From Guyanagaster necrorhizus (lineage: Eukaryota; Basidiomycota; Agaricomycetes; Agaricales; Physalacriaceae), in contig NW_025064898.1 in the NCBI RefSeq assembly GCF_019112545.1, forward strand, positions 283,247-347,246: DNA of 64,000 nucleotides. Direction: 5' to 3'. A program made the translations under genes and the position numbers. Shown in pieces: positions 11,218 through 22,993 of this stretch. Positions within the stretch are counted from its first letter, which is position 1. The number at the start of each line of letters is the position of its first letter. The notes below the pieces were generated by a model, which saw nothing but the letters and a program-made list of their open reading frames with translations, was not told the DNA's origin and made no database searches.

Positions 11218-14200
11218 TTACTCTCTCCTTAAGATCATTATCCTGATAGCTTAATTTAGAGATAATTTGTAGTTTCATATTGTGTTATCAGTGCTCATAA
11301 GTTTCTCGTTTACCCATTGATTGGATTCTGGGCTGTACCCCTTCCAGCTAACCAGGTAATTAACTGTGGTTATTATGCCACCTCCCTTTGCTCTGATTTT
11401 TCGTAGTTTATAGTTTAGGATCTGATCAATTTTGTAGTGTTCCTTATTGTCAATAAAGTTTGGAGATGGAGGTGGGGGTCATTCCTGGTTAGAAAATGCT
11501 GGGGCAATGTAGGGCATTAGCAATGTCTCATTAAAGACATTGTGAATTTTCCAAGTAGATGGTAGTCAGAGTTTATATGCACTCACTCTGATCTTCAAGA
11601 TTATCAAAAAGGGGCCAGTGTGTTTGTCTGCTAATTTGTGTTTAGGCTGTGATAAATAAAGGTTGATGGTATCCAGCCAGACTTTGTCATTAACAGAGTA
11701 ATCATAGGCTGGCTATCGATGTTTATCATACTGAGTTTTCATGGTAGTGGCAGCCTTTTCAAGAGCTGCTTTAGTTTCTGTGTAAATCTTTGCCATCATT
11801 GTAGCAAAGTCCATGGATGCAGGGGTGGTAGTTCAATGTCATCCTGTTTGTGCAACATTTGGATGTCATCTATAATTAATAAAGAATGGTGTTTTCTCTG
11901 TTGCTGAGTGGATCTGGTTGTTGTGTTGGAAGGTGGTGAGGGCCAACCATTCGACCCAGTTGTCTTGTCAATAGTTAATGAATAAGCAGAGGTATTTTTT
12001 GACTTTTTAGTTTGCATACTCTGTTTGCCTGTCAGTTTGGAAGTGATAGGCAGTTGATGTGTTGCACTTGATATGTAGGAGGCGATAAAGGTCATCCAAG
12101 AATTTGGAGATGAATTGGAGTCCCCTGTCTAAGATCACTACTTGTGGTATGCCATACTTGGTGTAGACCTTGTCTTGTAGGATTTTTGCCTATCCTTCAG
12201 AGGTCAGTTCTGTTGAACAGGCAATCAGAATGATTGCTTTTGAGAATTGGTCAACTATGATGATGATGGTATCATAACTATTGCAGTCTGATAATCCAGT
12301 GATCATATTAATAAAAATGTGGGTCCATGGTGACAATAGAACCTCATTTGGATGGAGCAGTGTGGCTCAGGCCTGTGTCGATGATTTGCCTCACTGGCAG
12401 ACCTCACATGACTTGACATATGCAGTGATATCCTTTCTCATCTTGGGCCACCAGTATTCTCATAATACCAGTTTTTTGGTTTTGGCAATACCAGAGTGAC
12501 CAGCAGTGGCATGATCATGGCAAGTAGCAATGATAATCTTACTGCACAATCCTTGATCTCAAGAAATATAAATTCATTCATCATAGCAGATTAGTCTCCC
12601 CTCCTTTGTCATCCTCTGTTCATGATTAAGGGATAGAGCTACTCATTGATTCCACTTGTTATTGTCATGAGTCACACTCTTGATGCACTCATGAATTTCC
12701 TCCTCTGTTGGCATTATCATCACCCTGAAATGTTTGAGGCATAGTAGCATCACTCCTTCATTGTCAGTCTCTCCTTGATTGTGGTCTGCTCATTGACTGA
12801 GCAGGTCAGCTTTCTTGTTGGCTGGACCTGCTTTGTGATGGAGAGTGTATTAATACTAGCTGAGTTCCATAACTCATCTAGCCTGCTGGTGGTTCAATTT
12901 CTGAGGTTGCTGAAAGTATCAGAGGTTTTGGTGATCAGTCCAGATCTCAAAGACTTCTGTGGCTCTGATCAGATAATGTCACCATTCCTCGAGGACGAGC
13001 ATGATAGCAAGAAGTTCCTTGTCATAGATCTTATAGTTGTGCTCAGTGACAGTGAGTGCCTTGGACATGAATGCAACAGAGCACCATTTCTTGTCCTGTT
13101 CTTATGAGAGTATGGCTTCAATCACTCTCTCACTGGAATCAGCTTCAACTCAAAATCTCCCTCCTTGAGTGGGAATAGTGAGGATGATGTCCTCAGCAAG
13201 TTGCTGCTTCAGATCATTGAAGGCTGACTGCTGGGAGGGTCCCTAAGCCCAAGGGGCATTTCCAGTCAACTGTATCATTGGTTGGACAATTTTGCTATAA
13301 TCCCAGATGAAGCACTGGTAGAAATTTGTGAATCCAAGGAACAATTGTAATTTCTTTTTCTTGGTTGGTTCTGGCCATTCTGTCACCCCTGCTACTTTGA
13401 TGAGATCCATATGGATATTTCCTTTGCTAATGATGACTCCAAGGTATTTGGTTTCAAGTACCTTAAATTTGCACTTTTCTGCTTTAAGAAACAGTTTATG
13501 TTTCCTCATTAGGGTCAGTACTTGTTGCACTAGCTTCCTATGCTCCTCTCTTGTTTTAGACATGATCAGGATGTCATTGAGGTAAATGGTGATCTTTTTA
13601 GTGGCAATGAGATTTTTAAATATATTATTCATCATCCACTGGAATGTGATCAGGGAATTAGTGAGTCTAAAAAACATGACCATTAGTTCAAATAGTCCTC
13701 AATTCATCCAGAATGTGGCCTTTCACTTATCTCCTTCTTTAATGTGGATATTGTTGTATCTCCAGTGGACATCAAGTTTAGTGTAATATTTGGCATCTCA
13801 GAGCTTGTCCATCAGCTCTGAGATTAGTGGTAGGGGATACTGATTTTTGATTGTCATTTCATTAAGCTTTCAATAGTCTTAGACTGGTTGAAGCTTGCTG
13901 TCCTTTTTCTTGATGAAGAAGAATAGGGATGCCATGGGAGATTTTGATAGTCAGATATGTCTGCTGGACAAGTTCTCATCCAAGAACTTGTCAAGCTCTT
14001 ATTGCTCATTGTTGCCAAGTGGATATGTTTTGCAATCTAGGTTAGCATTTGTGTTTGGGATTAGCTCAATTGCATGGTCCCAAGATTTTGGTTCTGGCAG
14101 TTTATCAAAGCTTTTTTTTTCAAACAGGTCCTGAAAATTGCATGTCCACTTGGATATCATTTCTTTAAAGGTTCTTTCCTCTCTTCATTCATTGGCTTTA

Positions 14201-15153
14201 GTGGCTAAATTGTTAGCATGGTGGATGGTGCAAATATGCAGTTCTCATTGAAGATCAACTGTGAGGATGGTCTCTCTGTCCTCTATTTCTTCATTCCACC
14301 AGTCTTCTGGATCCTCATCAGATAATTCAAATAGGATTTTCTAACATCAACATCTTGTGAATGTGATATGCCTGATTTTTCAATTGATTAATAGGTTATG
14401 GTGTATTAACCAATCATGACCAAGGAAGATTTTCTTAGCTCTGAGATCTGTGACTGTCAGGTTGATTCATTTAGAATAATCACCAATCATGAGTTGAAGC
14501 TCCACAAATTCAGTGATCAAACCAGCCTGGTTTTTGCTTTTATCAGCATTATATACCAGGATTGGAGCTGCCATGGCCCTTGTCAAGAGTTAGTGCTTAT
14601 TGATGAAAGCATGATTAATTGAGCTCCTGGTGCAACCACTGTTGATCAAAGTGGTCACTGCATGGATGGATCAAGATGTAAGGGTCTCAATTTGTGCTTT
14701 AGTGAGTAGATCTCATCCAGGTGTTTTGGACTGTTAGATGAATCTTTGTGGTCCATGGAGTTCATTGAGCCACTCCAGGGCTTGGCACCATTCTGCCTTC
14801 TTTATTCCTTCTATCATTTTATCAATTACTTCTTTAGCCCAGGTTTGGTGGATCCAATTTTTAAGTACAGCTTTTGCTATTGCTTTGTCCTTGGCATCTC
14901 TGATTGCCCTCTAGGTCCATTTCATGTCAAATAGCTTAAACCAAGTATTGAGGCTCTCTGCCTCTGTTCAGCCTGAGGGTGCTTGAGCTTTCTTTTTTGG
15001 CAATTCTTTAGTATGTGGGTTAAAAGTCTGAGGTATATTTGAATGTGCTAGTATGATAGGCATAGAGATAACTACAGAAACTTTGTCAGTCTGACTAGCA
15101 GCTGATGATTGCACACTATAAACATTTTTGGCTGGCACAATAGAATCACTCAC
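11218..15153 (-). pseudogene. Element C pol remnants
   Basis: Reading the minus strand from 15,153 down to 11,218 gives the family pol: N-terminal linker (14,968-15,153), protease region (near 14,300-14,650), RT (13,243-13,683 with FFRLTNSLITFQW and IYLNDILIMS, a decayed YLDD), RNase H (about 13,050-13,200), integrase (about 11,800-12,500) and a chromodomain remnant near 11,290-11,420. Stops are frequent throughout. Confidence 0.85.
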
Positions 15154-18100
15154 TGGTTGGCCTCTTCTTTTACTTCCTCCACCTTGGTTTCCTTGCCAAG
15201 TTCCTCATCTTCCTTCTGCAACTCAGCAATTTGCACTTGAATATCTTCACATGTCCACTTCTTCTTTGGGCAGTCCTTCATTATATGGCCTTTTTGTCCA
15301 CAATTGAAGCATTTGCCTTCCTTCTTCATCTAATCGATGTCCATTGGCTTTTCTGCTCCAGTATATGTTGTTCCTGTCTCTGTCTTCTGACTTCTATAGG
15401 CTGCAGCTATAGAGGGTCCCAGTGATTTCCCAGCAGTTTGCCCTGACTTGTTTAGGGTTGGCAGAGTCGACTTTTTGATATAGTCTTAAAGAGTTGATGA
15501 CTCTGCTTTCTGCCTTTGTCATTCTCTGTACATCTCAATGATTTGCTCCTTCTATTCATCATATCTGACTGGCATCAATGCTTTGACACCAATTGCTGAA
15601 ATCATTGTGATGTACAAAGAGAGGACCCCTCTCTTGAGGGCCTCAACCATTCATCCATCATTTGCTATATCATCCCAGATTCCAGTGAGTTTTGTGAGAT
15701 GTTCTAACTCATCAAAATAGTCTATGGCAGCCTTATCTCTCATCTTGTACTCCTTGATCTTCTGTTTGTGCACCTCCTGTACTGCTAGATTGATGAATTT
15801 GTTATTCAGCATTTGTTTAAATACTGGCCACAAGGGATATTGGTAGTGCTCCCAAGTCGATGATCAGAAGTTCAAGATGATTAGAATCCACTAGGTCTTC
15901 ACTTTTTCTTCAAGATAGGAGGCAGCAAATGCTATCTTGTTCATATCGGTGCTAAAATATCTGATGTAAACCTCAAAGTATTGTTCACAATTGACCAGAA
16001 ATTGGTTGATATCATCTGAGGCTCTCTTGAAGAGGCAAGGTTTCTGCAGTAGGTCTGATCAGCATTGCAAAACAGCAGTGTTTTCTGATAGAGTGCCCAT
16101 TGGGTTGGGCCACTCTGAGAATGGAGGCTATTCCCATTCTTATGGTGGCCCAGAAAAGGAATGAAGAGAATGATCATTGGTGACTGGACTTTCTTTTGAG
16201 GCAGCATCTTTTCAGACAATCACCCTATCCCATATGGTAAATCTAAAGCAAACTGCTTCAGAGTCATCTCATATTGGCTCCTTTCCTGTCCCACTGGATT
16301 CTGCTTCATCAGGGGGTGGCTGCCCTCTAAGAAGTCAGCTTCCACTTCCAGTCCAAGGGTTTCAGGATTTTTTGTATCATAGTGCTGAAGGTTTTGGCTG
16401 ATATCAGATTCTAGTGAATCGAGTTGTCATGCCTTGGATCGATGGATCTGATGTTTCAGTCTGACTGCAGATAAATAGTGCCATATAAACAGCTCATTTC
16501 AGTGGAATGGATAGGGAGCTCAGCATTGGTTTCAGCTGGTTCTTGGTTTGATACAGAAGCATTGGCTTGAGAGGATCCTCTGAATGCCATCAGCTGTATT
16601 CTTTCCAAGTATACTCCATTGCAGCATACTGTAAAATATCCTTTTTTTCAGTATTATCTGCATACTTATATTTTAGTCCTAAGGGCATAGCCCTCCAGTG
16701 GGTGTCCCTCCACAAAAAGAGTATCCCCTGCTCATATAGCCCTTGGTATTCCTTCCCTCTTTCCCATTCCATTTCTTCTCTTAGTGCTTTTTCATCAGTA
16801 TCTTCATTAGCATATTCCATAAACTGTTCGAGCCTGAAGGGGCCCTCACTGTCTTCCTCATCACCCTCATCCCTGCTGTTCTCTTCCTCGAGGAGGAAAC
16901 TGATGGGCAGGTTATAGATAGATAGGATGACTGGCCTAAGCATTGCCAGAGAGCTTGTTGTTGATTCTAATGCTGGGTCCAGCAGTACTTGGGTCAGGTC
17001 CAGGGGCTATGGGCTGAATGGAGGTGTTTTGGAGCTGATTGTATCACATACTGCTGCATACTCTTTCTTTCTCCAATTCTCAGCTATAGTGGCTGAAGTT
17101 TCATTGGAACCTGGAATTGAGGAGCTGGTGAGTGACTCTACTCTTCAAGAACCAGTGGAGAGCTCAGTCAGAGACATAGGCATTGTCAGGTATCCAGAGC
17201 CCATAGGCTCTGAGGACAGAGTCGGCATCAGAGAAGATAGTGTTGGTTCTGGCAGGATACTGGAGAGAGAGGGAGCAATCACTTCTTCTGGCCTGATCTT
17301 ATTGGATGGCCTCTTCTCTATCAATGATGCTTCTGACTGATCTCATTCAGGGATCTGTTTCTGAATTGGGCTCTCTGAAAGGGGAACCTGAGATATCAGT
17401 TCAGAGGCCATAATAACTGAGAGAAGCTGACTCCAATCTGGTGGCTTCCTCTTGTCACTCTTGTCATCACCTCTGATGATCATACCCAGCTTCTTCATAC
17501 TCTTGCTGGACTTCTGCCTGAGTGTATTCTGTGAGCTCTTTCTGGGCTTGCTCAACCTCTGCCTGTCAGGCTTGATTCTGCTGCTGCTGCTGCTGCTGCT
17601 ATACTGTATCATTGTAACTAAAAGAGATTGTGAGATTTCAGTCTGGGAAGACTCATCATATAATTCTGTTCTGAGTGATCCTTCACCTCACACTGGCTGT
17701 CCTCTCTTCTGGCTGGCTTCTGACATGGAGGTGGTTATAGGGATCCTCTGCTGCAGTGATAGCAAGCTCTATGTTCATAAAATCCTGATGGATGCTCCTT
17801 CTGTGGAGGTCATCGAGCCCTAACCTGCTGATGGATGGGCTTGACTCAGGGGTAGCATAGAGGGAATGATGGGGGGAGTCAGAGATTGTTTGAGGTCTCA
17901 AAGCTATTTGAGTGGCATCAAGGGAGTCTCAAGCATAGTTTCCAATCCTTAAGATATTTAAAGAGATGAAATGACTGAGGGTGTTTGAAGAGATATTACC
18001 AGAGACCTCCTTGGGCTCCTGAGTGATGTTCACTGTCCACAGGTTTTGGAACTCTGTGAGGACAGAGTTGTGATTTCTGCTGGATCATCAAGGGGAGTAT

Positions 18101-18436
18101 TGGGGTTCTTCTTCTTTCTGAAGATCCTCCAAATGCAGGTCGCTATGCCCAGCTTCAGATATGGGTTGCCCTTGCAGCTGGAAGGGTAAGTCTGAGATTA
18201 TGTTTCAGAGAATGGTGCAGATCTGCTGAAATGCCTGATAGTGCCTGACTATCCAAGCAGTTACTGATTGTCATCCATGGCAAAGGATGATGATAGCTAG
18301 AAGTCCTAGTAGTATTTCTATGATGGAAGCTATCAATTCAAAGAAGTTGTGATTAAGGTCAGTGGTGGTTGCTGGTGGCATTCAGTTTCTCAGCATAATT
18401 GGGCTTGAGAAAGGGAAGGCAAAGCTTCAAGCTAAT
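15154..18436 (-). pseudogene. Element C gag and ORF0 remnants, with leader
   Basis: The zinc knuckle (CFNCGQKGHIMKDC) is near 15,265-15,315. Capsid-like sequence is at 15,651-16,060 (EYKMRDKAAIDYFDELEHL). 16,590-16,943 matches the acidic middle part of gag. 17,343-17,612 is in the gag frame and 17,683-17,901 in the ORF0 frame, so both overlapping frames can be followed here too. ORF0 starts at the ATG at 18,381 with the same hydrophobic segment. The PBS is at 18,423-18,435. At the site matching the stop of element E at 23,757, this copy has TGG (Trp); at the site matching 22,217 it has CAC (His). Confidence 0.8.
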
Positions 18437-18515
18437 TGTTAGACTCAAGCCACACATAATCAACTAGCATATAATAAACTAATATGGCTCTGTGTTCAAG
18501 CCTTCTATCAGAGTT
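18437..18515 (-). repeat. Element C 5' LTR, outer fragment (79 bp)
   Basis: Starts TGTTAGACTCAAGCC and stops at 18,515, where D begins. It continues at 34,673. The last five bases (gagtt, 18,511-18,515) are one copy of D's TSD. Confidence 0.9.
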
Positions 18516-19007
18516 TGTTAGGAACGTGCCAATCGAGTGGGCTTGAGTGCATGCGCGGAGTCCAGTGGAGTGCGTGGGCGTTGACGAAGCTATTGGCAAT
18601 GTCACCCTTGAGTCAGAGCCCAAGGATCTGGATGGACAGAACGGAGTTCTGTCAGAGAAGTGAACAGGAGTATCCTTCGGAGTGGAATCCAACGGATGAA
18701 ATAGGGGGGAGTGAGTACGAAGTGTAGATGGCTTATCCAAGTTGATATTCGAACTGAGTAGTTACGGTGATATACATGGCTTTATATACTAATAGTAGCT
18801 AATTCCGAGTCAGGTTCCATTGGGTTCCAGTGTGAATATTTGCTACCGAGTTCGGGGTCTAGGTATTACAATGTGAAATACAGATGTGAAATGATAATGG
18901 TGAAATGAAATTAGTAGGTAATGGGAAGCGGCCAGAGTCCGGTGGGTAGCATGATAGAATTCATGGTTGGTTGAGGTGACACGGAGGCTGGCGGCATGCA
19001 TGTAACA
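18516..19007 (-). repeat. Element D 3' LTR
   Basis: 492 bp, TG...CA, ungapped against 34,176-34,667; the differences I checked are transitions, mostly at CpG. On the plus strand it lies 124 bp upstream of the antisense gene's first ATG, so any antisense promoter is probably in or next to it. Confidence 0.92.
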
Positions 19008-19130
19008 GTATCTCCCCTTTAGCGTTCTTGCCCTCAAGAGCGCTGATCCCGATGGCCGGTGGGGCTACATAGAGGATTGTTGGTGGCCGTGGGAGTTTTG
19101 TATCTTGATCTGAAACCACCATCATCGCCT

Positions 19131-20451
19131 ATGTCGTCGCTCGCCATGTATTGTTGCTCATGCACTCCCGAGCCTCTGGTGAGGGGATCCACCTCCGATG
19201 GCCCTGAAGAGGCCAAGGAATTGTTTCGTCTAGAATGGGAGGCCGTGGAGACTGTGGAGAGTCATTTGGAATAGCAAAGGGAGCAAGAGCAGGAGGAAAA
19301 GGTCTGGGCGGACTGTGTAGCCTGGGAGGTGTGGAAAAAGGAGCAGAAGGAGAAATTGGAGAGGAAGAGGGAGGAGGTTCGGCAAGCCGCAGAGAGGTGG
19401 GCTAAGGAGGCAGAGGAGGCATTGAGAGAGGCAGCTCGGAGGGTGGCTGAGGAGAGGGAGGCTGTGAAGGCAGCAGTGAGGGCTGAGGCTGAGGAGGTAG
19501 AGCCAGAGGGGATGGTTATGGAGGATGGGTTGCTGATGACCCCTGCGGAGGCCACTGATTTTTGGCTGTGTCAAGTTTTGGCGGAACGGTATGGTCCTGG
19601 CCCCGGTCTTCGCTTCAAGAAGGTGACTCGTCATATGCCTCCGGAGTCCGATGATGAGCAGGCGAAGGGGACTGAGGGGGACAATGAGTCTGAGGAATCC
19701 GAGGGGACCTTGGAGAGGAGGAAGAGGGTGTGGGAGGGGAAGAGAAGGGCAGCGGTTCTGGTGGAGAAGAGACGTAAATGCAAGTTCAGGTTGAGGGGCA
19801 TAGTGGATGACAGTGAGACAGAGGCGATTGTTAGCCCCAAAAAGCAGGCAAAGTTGGAAGTGGCGGGGCCGGCGGAGGGCGAAGAATTGTTGGATGGTAA
19901 AAGTAAGTGTCTTGGTTTTCTTCTATGGCTTAACTTAGCTTTTGTTTTCAGAGAGTTGTGTGCATTGTCGTCAAGATGGCGCATGGTGTTATGCACGACT
20001 GGTAACTGAAGGTGCTGGTCGAGGGTGGACTTGCTCTCACTGCAAGGTCAAGAAAACCGCCTGTTCATTCAACAAGGGCGTCACTGCGAGTGAGGTGATC
20101 AGCAGTGTGGAGGTCTCCGCCAGTCTCCACCAACTTTCAAAATTGATATGCAAGTTGATGCATCACATGGATGAGTTGGTAGACGAGATGGCGGATGTTC
20201 ATGGTACTGTGGCAGGTCTTCAAGATGACTATGGTTCTGATGATATGTCGTCTCCTTTGGAGCTGTTTTCGGAGTCTGAGGTAGAGGCCTGGAAGAAGGC
20301 CCGACTGATTTTCAAGGATGAGAGGGATCAGGAGGTGGAGGATCTTCAGGAGGCGATGTTGAAGGGGCTGGACGAGGATATAGAGGAGTTGAAGGAGCGG
20401 AGGGAGAGTTCGGGTTCCGGTGCAGGCCCGTCGGATTCCGCTTCTTTGTAA
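19131..20451 (+). CDS. Antisense accessory gene of element D: coiled coil plus Zn2Cys6-like motif (one nonsense codon)
   Basis: Two exons, 19,131-19,902 and 19,952-20,451, joined across a 49-nt intron with GTAAGT donor and TTTTCAG acceptor, give 423 codons. One in-frame TAG (19,272-19,274, codon 48) breaks it; CAG would restore Gln, a C-to-T change. The N-terminal half is a long charged helix with heptad-like pattern (about residues 65-130). Exon 2 opens with two CX2CX6C modules 14 residues apart (CVHC...C and CSHC...C), i.e. a Zn2Cys6-like spacing with a long loop. The C-terminus is acidic and Ser-rich. It lies wholly inside D, between the chromodomain and the 3' LTR, on the strand opposite gag-pol. 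Role unknown; a DNA-binding or regulatory protein is inference. An adjacent captured host gene is the main alternative. Confidence 0.72.
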
Positions 20452-20596
20452 AATCTTTTGTATGAAATGTATATAGAAAGGGCGTTAGATGTTGGTAGTG
20501 GAGAAAAGAAATGTAAATACAAGATTTCGATTTTGAAAGTGTAAAAGTGATTGAAATGGTAAGGTGGGGGCTGGTGGTGTCCAGAGTAGTATTGTA
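20452..20596. other. Spacer between convergent antisense gene and D pol end
   Basis: About 145 bp between the stop of the antisense gene and the stop of the chromodomain frame. I see no further coding signal. Confidence 0.5.
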
Positions 20597-21128
20597 TTAG
20601 GAATGGGATGTTTGAATAACTTTAGACAAGGGTCTTGGTTTGTCTGGGTATCGGTGGTGGAATTCTTCAATAAATTCATCGGCGGAGAACTCAGAGGCCG
20701 GTAACCAAGCAAATTCTTCGTTGGTACCTTCGTATCCTAGCCACTGGATTTTGTACAGCAGTGGGCAGTGGAACCGGTGGTCCAGTTTAGAGTCAAAGAT
20801 TTGGGCTATTTTGAAATGTTCTTCTCTGTCAACTTCGACTGGAGGCGGTGGTGGTTGGATCCAGTTAGGAATGGTGTTTTCTTCTATGGGTTCCAATTGT
20901 GACACATGGAAGATGGGGTGAATGGACCGGAGGTCCGGTGGAAGCCTCAGGGTAAAGGAGTGGGTATCAGGTTGGGCTATGATTTCGAAAGGACCAAGAT
21001 ATTTCTCCGAGAATTTTCTGGTTGGGTGGGTGGTTTTGATATGTTTGGAGCTGAGGTAGACCTTGTCTCCCACTGTGAACGGAGGTGCCAGAATCTGGTG
21101 CTTGTCTGCTTGGGTCTTGTAGCGAGAC
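20597..21128 (-). pseudogene. Element D integrase C-terminus and chromodomain, 3' piece
   Basis: Open from 21,073 to 20,597 with the integrase GPY/F-type segment (SEKYLGPFEIIAQPD) and a chromodomain (YKIQWLGYEGTNEEFAWLPA). The sequence up to 21,128 joins in frame to 29,280 on the other side of E, giving a continuous RYKTQADKHQ stretch. E therefore split the integrase of D. Confidence 0.9.
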
Positions 21129-21539
21129 TGTTACGATTTTTCCTATTTTCCTTCCTTTTTACCCCTATTTATGCTTAGTCATAGCACGAGACGTGCTTAG
21201 TAAGCACCGTCAACTGAAGACAACAATGCTCGACGATACACAATTGCCCTTTTATGTACGACAACAATGCTCAAGGACAACGGGCACCATGGACATAGAC
21301 CGATACAATTAGTAGTTATATTATTAGCATCACCTGTACGATATTTAAGACTAGCAGCTCTCGCTGGGATACCCCAGCTTCGAGCTAAAGTTTATTCACA
21401 CCATTCTACCTCGAGTCTACTGCTGACCTTGAGTCACACCGTTCAGATATACATATAAGTGAACTCAGGTGATTCCTCGAAGTGCGAAGGAACATCTGTT
21501 TATCACGTGTATCAGTCCATGTGATGCTTGGGTCTAACA
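21129..21539 (+). repeat. Element E 5' LTR
   Basis: 411 bp, TG...CA. Contains a TATA-like ATATTTAAG at 21,341-21,349. The leader downstream contains two very short upstream ORFs near 21,519-21,546, the second overlapping the PBS. Confidence 0.93.
21341..21388 (+). promoter_or_regulatory. Element E LTR promoter: TATA-like box and likely RNA 5' end
   Basis: ATATTTAAG begins 35 nt upstream of AGCTTCGAGCTAA (21,376-21,388). That spacing fits a transcription start at or just before the second segment. This segment is the exact reverse complement of the PBS at 21,541-21,553, as required of the RNA 5' end in Tf1-type self-priming. The start site itself is inferred. Confidence 0.6.
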
Positions 21540-21540
21540 A

Positions 21541-21553
21541 TTAGCTCGAAGCT
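21541..21553 (+). promoter_or_regulatory. Element E primer-binding site (self-priming type)
   Basis: TTAGCTCGAAGCT lies one base after the LTR end. It is the exact 13-nt reverse complement of 21,376-21,388. It does not begin with TGG, so a tRNA 3' end is an unlikely primer. Confidence 0.72.
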
Positions 21554-21595
21554 TCTTCGTTCCCTTTCTCAAGCCCAATTGTGCTGAGAAACCGA

Positions 21596-22993
21596 ATGCC
21601 TCCAGTAACAACCGCAGACCTGAATCACGACTTCTTCGAGCTGATAGCTTCTATCATCGGAACATTGCTCGGTCTCTTAGCCATCATCACCCTGTGCTGC
21701 GGAAGACAATCAGTAGCAGCTTGGATAGTCAGGCACTATCAAGCCTTCCAGCATATTCAACAAATACTACGAAACGTAACCCCCGACCTCCCCTTCCATG
21801 ACATCCCCCCCTCCGCCAGAACGTCCTTCTTCCCGCAAGGGGGACCCGTACCAGAAGCCGGGAATAGCAACCCGGATCAGAGGAGCCTTCACGAGGAGGA
21901 AGGACCCGAACACCCCCGACAACACATCGGAGACCGCCACCCTGCTCTCACAGGGTTCCGGAACCCGTGGACGACGAACGTCGCTCAGGAGCCCGCCGAG
22001 GTCTCCAACTACGTCACTCCAACAGAATCCCCCGAGCATCCCGCCTCCCCAATTCCCTCAGGGATTGGAAACCGTGCTCGGGACTCCTTTGATGCCGCTC
22101 AGATGGCTGCGGGACCCCGCGAAAGTCCCGACCCCACCCAGAACCCCCCTGAGACCCCCACCGAGCCAAACTCTGGCTCCAGCCCATCCGTCAGCAGGCT
22201 GGGGGTCAACAATCCATGAGGAAGGGACATTCATCCCGACTACGACAACGCGGACATCACCATCTCCGCAGCAGGGGATCCGTATCGACACCTCCACGTG
22301 GGAAGTGAGCCCGAGATCGGAACCGCCAGCGAAAGGGGAAGAGCCGCTACAAGAAGAATTATACAGAGGATATTCCCGGAGTGGGACCTCAACGTCCTCT
22401 TCGACTACGATGAAGCAGTCAGACAGCAGCAGCAGAATCAAGAGCGAGAGGAGGCAATTAGGCGAACTCAGGAGGAGCTCGCTAACTACGTCCAAGAGGA
22501 AGCCCGAGAGCGGTATGAAGCCGCAGAGTACGACCGACAGGGACGAGCACAGAGAAGGAGGGAAGAGGTCGAGAGAATGGGTTCAGCCTCCCCTAGGGAG
22601 TATGAGCTCTGCACCGATTCCGGATCCCCTTTTAGGGAGCCCGACTCAGAGGATGATCCATGGACGGGACCTGCCAGCATCGTCAGCTGGGACGAGGCCA
22701 TTAGACGAGGAAGAACAGGAGAACCCCAGACCGTCGACCTCGAGTACCCCACCCGCACCGATACTATCTCGTCCGACGCCGACTCCGTCCTCGGGGCCTA
22801 TGGGCTCCGAGTACCCGACAATGCCCACATCTCCGACAGGGCTCTCCAGCGATTCCTGGGTAGCAGGGTCACTCGACAATTTCTCAATCCCGAGTTCCAG
22901 CGACTCTTCAGCCGCTATAGCCGAGAACTGGAGGAGACAAGAGCGCGCAGAGGGACGCGCTACAGTCGACTCAGAAGCCCTCCCATCGCCTGA
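21596..22993 (+). CDS. Element E ORF0: membrane-anchored protein overlapping gag (one TGA)
   Basis: ATG at 21,596, stop TGA at 22,991, 465 codons with one internal TGA at 22,217-22,219. Residues about 11-32 are a strong transmembrane segment (ELIASIIGTLLGLLAIITL) followed by basic residues. The second half is charged and coding-like: a Gln/Glu-rich helix near residues 265-315, then a domain ending with FLNPEFQRLFSRYSREL. Element B keeps the first segment (9,606-9,791) and the last domain (8,577-9,119, FLHPQFYRNFHQY) in the same frame, so this frame has been conserved. It is not a known gag, protease or env family I recognise. It overlaps the gag frame from 21,798 to 22,993. The internal TGA is His in element C. 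Confidence 0.72.

Noticed and set aside
19230..19634. Minus-strand ORF of 134 codons rich in Leu and Ser
   Set aside because: It is the complement of the Glu/Lys/Arg-rich coiled coil of the antisense gene of D; shadow.
21540..21560. A tRNA-type primer-binding site
   Set aside because: No TGG start; the exact complementarity to the LTR is a better explanation.
22058..22495. Long minus-strand ORFs opposite element E gag (also 21,767-22,039 and 22,646-23,077)
   Set aside because: CpG-rich coding DNA often leaves the complement open; composition is Ser/Leu-rich and does not resemble the related positions of B and C.
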